From: Methanobacteriota archaeon
GTDB lineage: Archaea; Thermoplasmatota; Poseidoniia; MGIII; CG-Epi1
Length of the DNA: 15,801 nt
NCBI GenBank assembly: GCA_014240055.1
Contig: JAAZXP010000027.1
Location: 1 to 15,801 of the forward strand
Direction: 5' to 3'
Below are positions 12,996 through 15,801 of this stretch, piece after piece. A program made the translations under genes and the position numbers. Numbering within the stretch: position 1 is the first letter of the stretch; each line of letters begins with the position of its first letter. A model generated the notes under the pieces. It made no database searches. It was not told where the DNA came from and saw nothing but the letters and a program-made list of their open reading frames with translations.

Positions 12996-14543
12996 TTATC
13001 GTGACCTTCCAATTGCCCCGCGCGGAGGCTCCGGTTCATAATTGGCTTGAAGCTCAGGTGGCCATTCTCTAGGTTTATCATCTACTCCTTGAAGAATAAT
13101 ATACCCAATTATCATTACAAAAAATAAAAATGCAATAGCTGCAGGCCTCCCCAAACCAAGCCCATCCACTATTATCCCCCAAGAGAGAGGACCTATTATC
13201 GTAGCAAACCTCCCAACCATGCTGTAAAGGCCATAAAACTGCCCTATGTATCTAGGTGGCGTCAATACAAGCATGTAAGGCCTATCGGCACACCAAGTCC
13301 CTCCAAGCGCTATACCTGCTAAGAAGGGTGCAAACCAAATCATCCAAGTTGGTAATCCTAACCACACAGTAGAAATTAACAAAGTAAATGTACCAAACCA
13401 AACCCACAAAACCATATTAAGTGTAAATTTAGGTCCAATAATATCAACTAAATAGCCCCAAAGAAAACCACTAACTATAGAACTGACAATACCAATTAAA
13501 ACATATTTTACAATATCTGCAGTAGTCATCCCAAATTCTTCGCTAACGTATATTGCTGCAAAAGCCGTGGCTGTATTTGCTGCATCAGTATAGAAAACTC
13601 GACCAACAAGAAATCTTGAAAGGCCGGGAAACTGATCAAGCATTCCCAATGTTTTCTTTAATTGAGTAAATGTACCAGCAACTGCAGTTTTGATCGAACC
13701 ATCTCTAAACAAAGGCGTTGATGGTGTCGAAATAAAGCCAATAAGACAGACTACAGTAAATCCATATAGTAAATAACTCATATTACCCCCAATTAACCAA
13801 GCATTGAGAATAAACAGTAATGCCATTATGACCATCAAACCGGGCCAGAAATTGTCATCTTCAGTCTCCTTAACAAAGATAAAACAAGGTAGGGCAAAAA
13901 TTAAGAAAAGTAATGCAGTCACTTGAAAAACAGACTGAAAGGGATGGCCTAAAACTTCTATTAGAAAATAACCGGCCATTACTCCAATCAAAGCACCGAT
14001 GTAGCCAATACCAATACCAATACCTCCTATTCGACCTCTATTTCCAGGAGTTGATATTGTGGCTAAAGTGGAATCATAGAATATTAATCCGGCTTGATAA
14101 AAATAATTAGCTACAACAAAAAAACCTAAAGAAACTAACAATATTGTATGCTTGTCCCATCCTTCAACTTCATAACCCAATAAAGCTGTAAAAGCTACAC
14201 AAAGAAGAGTAGTATAGAACAGAAAAGGCATACGTCTACGGGATTGATCTGAAAGCGCACCAATTATTGGAGCAGTCATAAAAACCAAAGCCATTGACAG
14301 TGCATTTGCGTAAGCATAATCGGAATCTGTACCTCCCACATCATCACTCAAAACCCACAAACTAAAATAGAATGAAACAATAAGCACTGAAAATACAGTA
14401 TTTCCAAGATCATAAAAAGCCCAAGAAATAATACTAAACATTGAAGCCTTGGTCGTTATAGGCTCTTTAGGTTCCTTAGCTTTTTGCTTAAACTCTTTTA
14501 TTGAATTACTAGCTTTCTCTATGAATTTTTTTGCGGGACTCAT
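12996..14543 (-). CDS. MFS transporter, UMF1/Atg22-like family
   Basis: The 515-residue protein has about 12 membrane helices. A basic, probably helical cytoplasmic N-terminus (1-32) precedes WAFYDLGNTVFS (41-52), the first-helix signature of the UMF1/Atg22-like group. The MFS loop 2-3 motif appears as GALSDQSRRRMPF (95-107). NRGRIGGIGIGIGYIGALIG (168-187) matches the group's 'RGR..G.G...GY.G' helix. Atg22 exports amino acids from yeast vacuoles; the prokaryotic members have unknown substrates. The C-terminus is rich in proline and arginine. The gene starts at ATG 14543, five bases after the stop of a second transporter of the same family, so the pair is probably co-transcribed and may be paralogous. 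Confidence 0.87.
   Translation of the reverse strand: MSPAKKFIEKASNSIKEFKQKAKEPKEPITTKASMFSIISWAFYDLGNTVFSVLIVSFYFSLWVLSDDVGGTDSDYAYANALSMALVFMTAPIIGALSDQSRRRMPFLFYTTLLCVAFTALLGYEVEGWDKHTILLVSLGFFVVANYFYQAGLIFYDSTLATISTPGNRGRIGGIGIGIGYIGALIGVMAGYFLIEVLGHPFQSVFQVTALLFLIFALPCFIFVKETEDDNFWPGLMVIMALLFILNAWLIGGNMSYLLYGFTVVCLIGFISTPSTPLFRDGSIKTAVAGTFTQLKKTLGMLDQFPGLSRFLVGRVFYTDAANTATAFAAIYVSEEFGMTTADIVKYVLIGIVSSIVSGFLWGYLVDIIGPKFTLNMVLWVWFGTFTLLISTVWLGLPTWMIWFAPFLAGIALGGTWCADRPYMLVLTPPRYIGQFYGLYSMVGRFATIIGPLSWGIIVDGLGLGRPAAIAFLFFVMIIGYIILQGVDDKPREWPPELQANYEPEPPRGAIGRSR
14005..14022 (+). repeat. Hexamer microrepeat (CCAATA x3) inside the MFS gene
   Basis: Three perfect copies of CCAATA encode, on the minus strand, the alternating Gly-Ile run in the GGIGIGIGY helix of the MFS transporter. 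It is a low-complexity coding repeat that could vary in copy number by slippage in six-base steps without breaking the frame. Confidence 0.5.
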
Positions 14544-14548
14544 TCAAA

Positions 14549-15801
14549 TTACTCTTCTGTTGGATTATCTTTTAGAGAAGCCTGAATTGCACGGAGACGC
14601 TTATCTTCAGCTTGAGCATCAAGTCTACCTGCATCAATATCAACCATGTATAGTAAAATCAATCCAATTAATAGTAATACGGCAATACTGAAAATCCCCA
14701 TACGGCTATCATACATGACTGCCATGAAAAAGTAAAGAGTAGGACCCATAAATGCTGCAACCTTACCAAAGAATCCAAAGAAACCGAAGAATTCAGTACT
14801 CCTCGTTTCAGGTATAATTTGTCCAAAAATGCTTCTAGATAGACCCTGAGACCCTCCCAGTAAAGTTCCCATCATTGTTCCTAAAAGTAAAAATTGTAAA
14901 AATACAGTCATACCAAATGGTTCCCATATATTATCTCTAGCCCATGCAGGAATAAAATCTATAGAACCATCACCGAGATCTGAAGGATGATCCGTGCCTA
15001 CATTATTAACTCCATCTAAAGCTCCACCCAATATGCTTACACTAAAACGAGTATCATCTATTGAAATTAAAAAAGATTCTATTTCAGAATTGGTTATACC
15101 GGACATATTCTTAGTAAAATTAACCCATTCCTCATCTACAGTATCACCATAATTCCAAGATTGAGTTTGGGTCTTAGTACTGTATTCTAGTGGAAGAAAA
15201 TCTTTCCACTCCTCTGCCCATGCCTGCTCATTGAACTCCTTATCGCCATAATCCAGTTTTTGTGCAATCTCAGGAGTATAATAATCAACATGAACCTCAT
15301 AGACTTCATCTGATTCATTCCATTCATAAAGAATAAAGAATTCATCATGTTCTTCTAATTCGAGAGGAACGAAAGCAAGTGCTGCAAAACATAAAACTAC
15401 CCAACCTATGATAGAAACTGTTAAAGCTCTTTTAGTTCCAACTTTATTTGCAAAACTAGTAAAAGCTACAGCAGAAGGTGCCGCTACAAATTGTATTGCG
15501 AGAATTGTAATTATTAATTCTGTAGTTGTAACACCAAGAACAGTGGTTCCAAAAACACCACCCAATGCAGTAATTGTATTTATTCCATCAATAAAGAAGA
15601 AATAAGCAAGCATATACAAAAATAAATTTGGAAATTTCTTTATGTCTCTTAATGTTTGGGTAACTTCACTAACTGCGAACTTGGCAGCTTTTCGAAACTT
15701 CATAGCTTCCATTTCATTTTCTAAAGGAGGTTCAGGAACCCACATAAATGTCAAAAGAGCAAAACCATACCACCAAACTCCTGCAGTAGCCATACAGAAA
15801 G
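14549..15801 (-). CDS. MFS transporter, Atg22-like, with large acidic extracellular insert (5' end outside window)
   Basis: The frame stays open to the window edge (Phe-Cys codons precede the methionine at 15793), so this is the C-terminal part of a longer transporter. From 15793 there are 414 residues. The end of helix 6 and the central loop are followed by LFLYMLAYFFFIDGINTITA (57-76), the helix 7 signature of the family, and helices 8 and 9 to about residue 143. About 150 residues (144-292) without membrane segments follow, rich in Asp/Glu (about 35 acidic versus 7 basic). Helices 10-12 (294-385) then complete the fold. The topology puts this insert outside the cell, between helices 9 and 10. 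It contains three N-x-S/T sequons (Asn159, Asn225, Asn229). The downstream paralogue lacks the insert. Confidence 0.87.
   Translation of the reverse strand, partial: FCMATAGVWWYGFALLTFMWVPEPPLENEMEAMKFRKAAKFAVSEVTQTLRDIKKFPNLFLYMLAYFFFIDGINTITALGGVFGTTVLGVTTTELIITILAIQFVAAPSAVAFTSFANKVGTKRALTVSIIGWVVLCFAALAFVPLELEEHDEFFILYEWNESDEVYEVHVDYYTPEIAQKLDYGDKEFNEQAWAEEWKDFLPLEYSTKTQTQSWNYGDTVDEEWVNFTKNMSGITNSEIESFLISIDDTRFSVSILGGALDGVNNVGTDHPSDLGDGSIDFIPAWARDNIWEPFGMTVFLQFLLLGTMMGTLLGGSQGLSRSIFGQIIPETRSTEFFGFFGFFGKVAAFMGPTLYFFMAVMYDSRMGIFSIAVLLLIGLILLYMVDIDAGRLDAQAEDKRLRAIQASLKDNPTEE

Noticed and set aside
12965..13081. Longer N-terminus of the acyl-CoA dehydrogenase (ATG at 13081 or 13039)
   Set aside because: It would overlap the MFS gene by up to 86 bases, the extra residues do not look like the family's N-terminus, and a TATA-like box fits the ATG at 12964.
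14001..14025. CCAATA repeat as a possible CRISPR or regulatory repeat
   Set aside because: Only three six-base copies without spacers, fully inside a coding glycine-isoleucine helix.
15791..15793. ATG at 15793 as the true start of the right-edge transporter
   Set aside because: The frame is open to the window edge, and the protein from here begins at the end of helix 6, so half the transporter would be missing; the gene continues outside.

Overview
The window is AT-rich, densely packed DNA that is clearly archaeal and euryarchaeal in its information-processing genes. It carries the large subunit of the D-family DNA polymerase (DP2), the archaeal/eukaryal RNase P protein Rpp21 (RNP4), and a compact archaeal RNase P RNA. 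Several genes have TATA-like boxes about 22-30 bases before the start codon, as in leaderless archaeal transcripts. Bacterial-type metabolic and surface genes sit among these (acyl-CoA mutase, acyl-CoA dehydrogenase, biotin ligase, M23 peptidase, VanZ-like protein). This mix, with the low GC and tight packing, suggests a marine planktonic archaeon of the Poseidoniia type (Marine Group II/III). That placement is inference; the archaeal assignment is firm.

Layout. Positions 1-135 (+) are the 3' end of a purE-like gene. It converges on rnp4 (138-449, -). A four-helix membrane protein of unknown function (503-1225, +) follows and converges, with a 6-base overlap, on a two-gene minus-strand unit: an acyl-CoA mutase catalytic subunit (3490-1787) and a small P-loop kinase (1777-1220). 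The mutase is divergent from the RNase P RNA gene (3565-3863, +). After rnpB lies a 40-codon ORF with its own TATA box (3924-4046, +).

From there to the right edge every gene is on the minus strand. In transcription order (right to left) they are: a 5'-truncated MFS/Atg22-like transporter with a large acidic extracellular insert, a second MFS transporter of the same family, an acyl-CoA dehydrogenase, a membrane-anchored zinc ribbon, a small CxxxxC/CxxC protein overlapping an ABC-2-like permease, DP2, biotin-protein ligase, an M23 peptidase, a secreted zinc-metalloprotease lipoprotein, and a VanZ-like membrane protein. Many junctions overlap by 1-14 bases and use GTG or TTG starts.

Themes. 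Acyl-CoA metabolism is represented by the mutase, the acyl-CoA dehydrogenase and biotin ligase (which would activate biotin carboxylases encoded elsewhere). The mutase carries the Phe/Gln active-site pair known from isobutyryl-CoA mutase rather than the Tyr/Arg pair of methylmalonyl-CoA mutase, so the usual annotation may be wrong. RNase P is represented by both its RNA and one protein subunit within about 3.9 kb. A surface theme comes from the metalloprotease lipoprotein, VanZ-like protein, M23 peptidase and transporters. I saw no CRISPR array, insertion sequence, tRNA, intein or integrase. No intergenic stretch longer than 300 bases is left unexplained.
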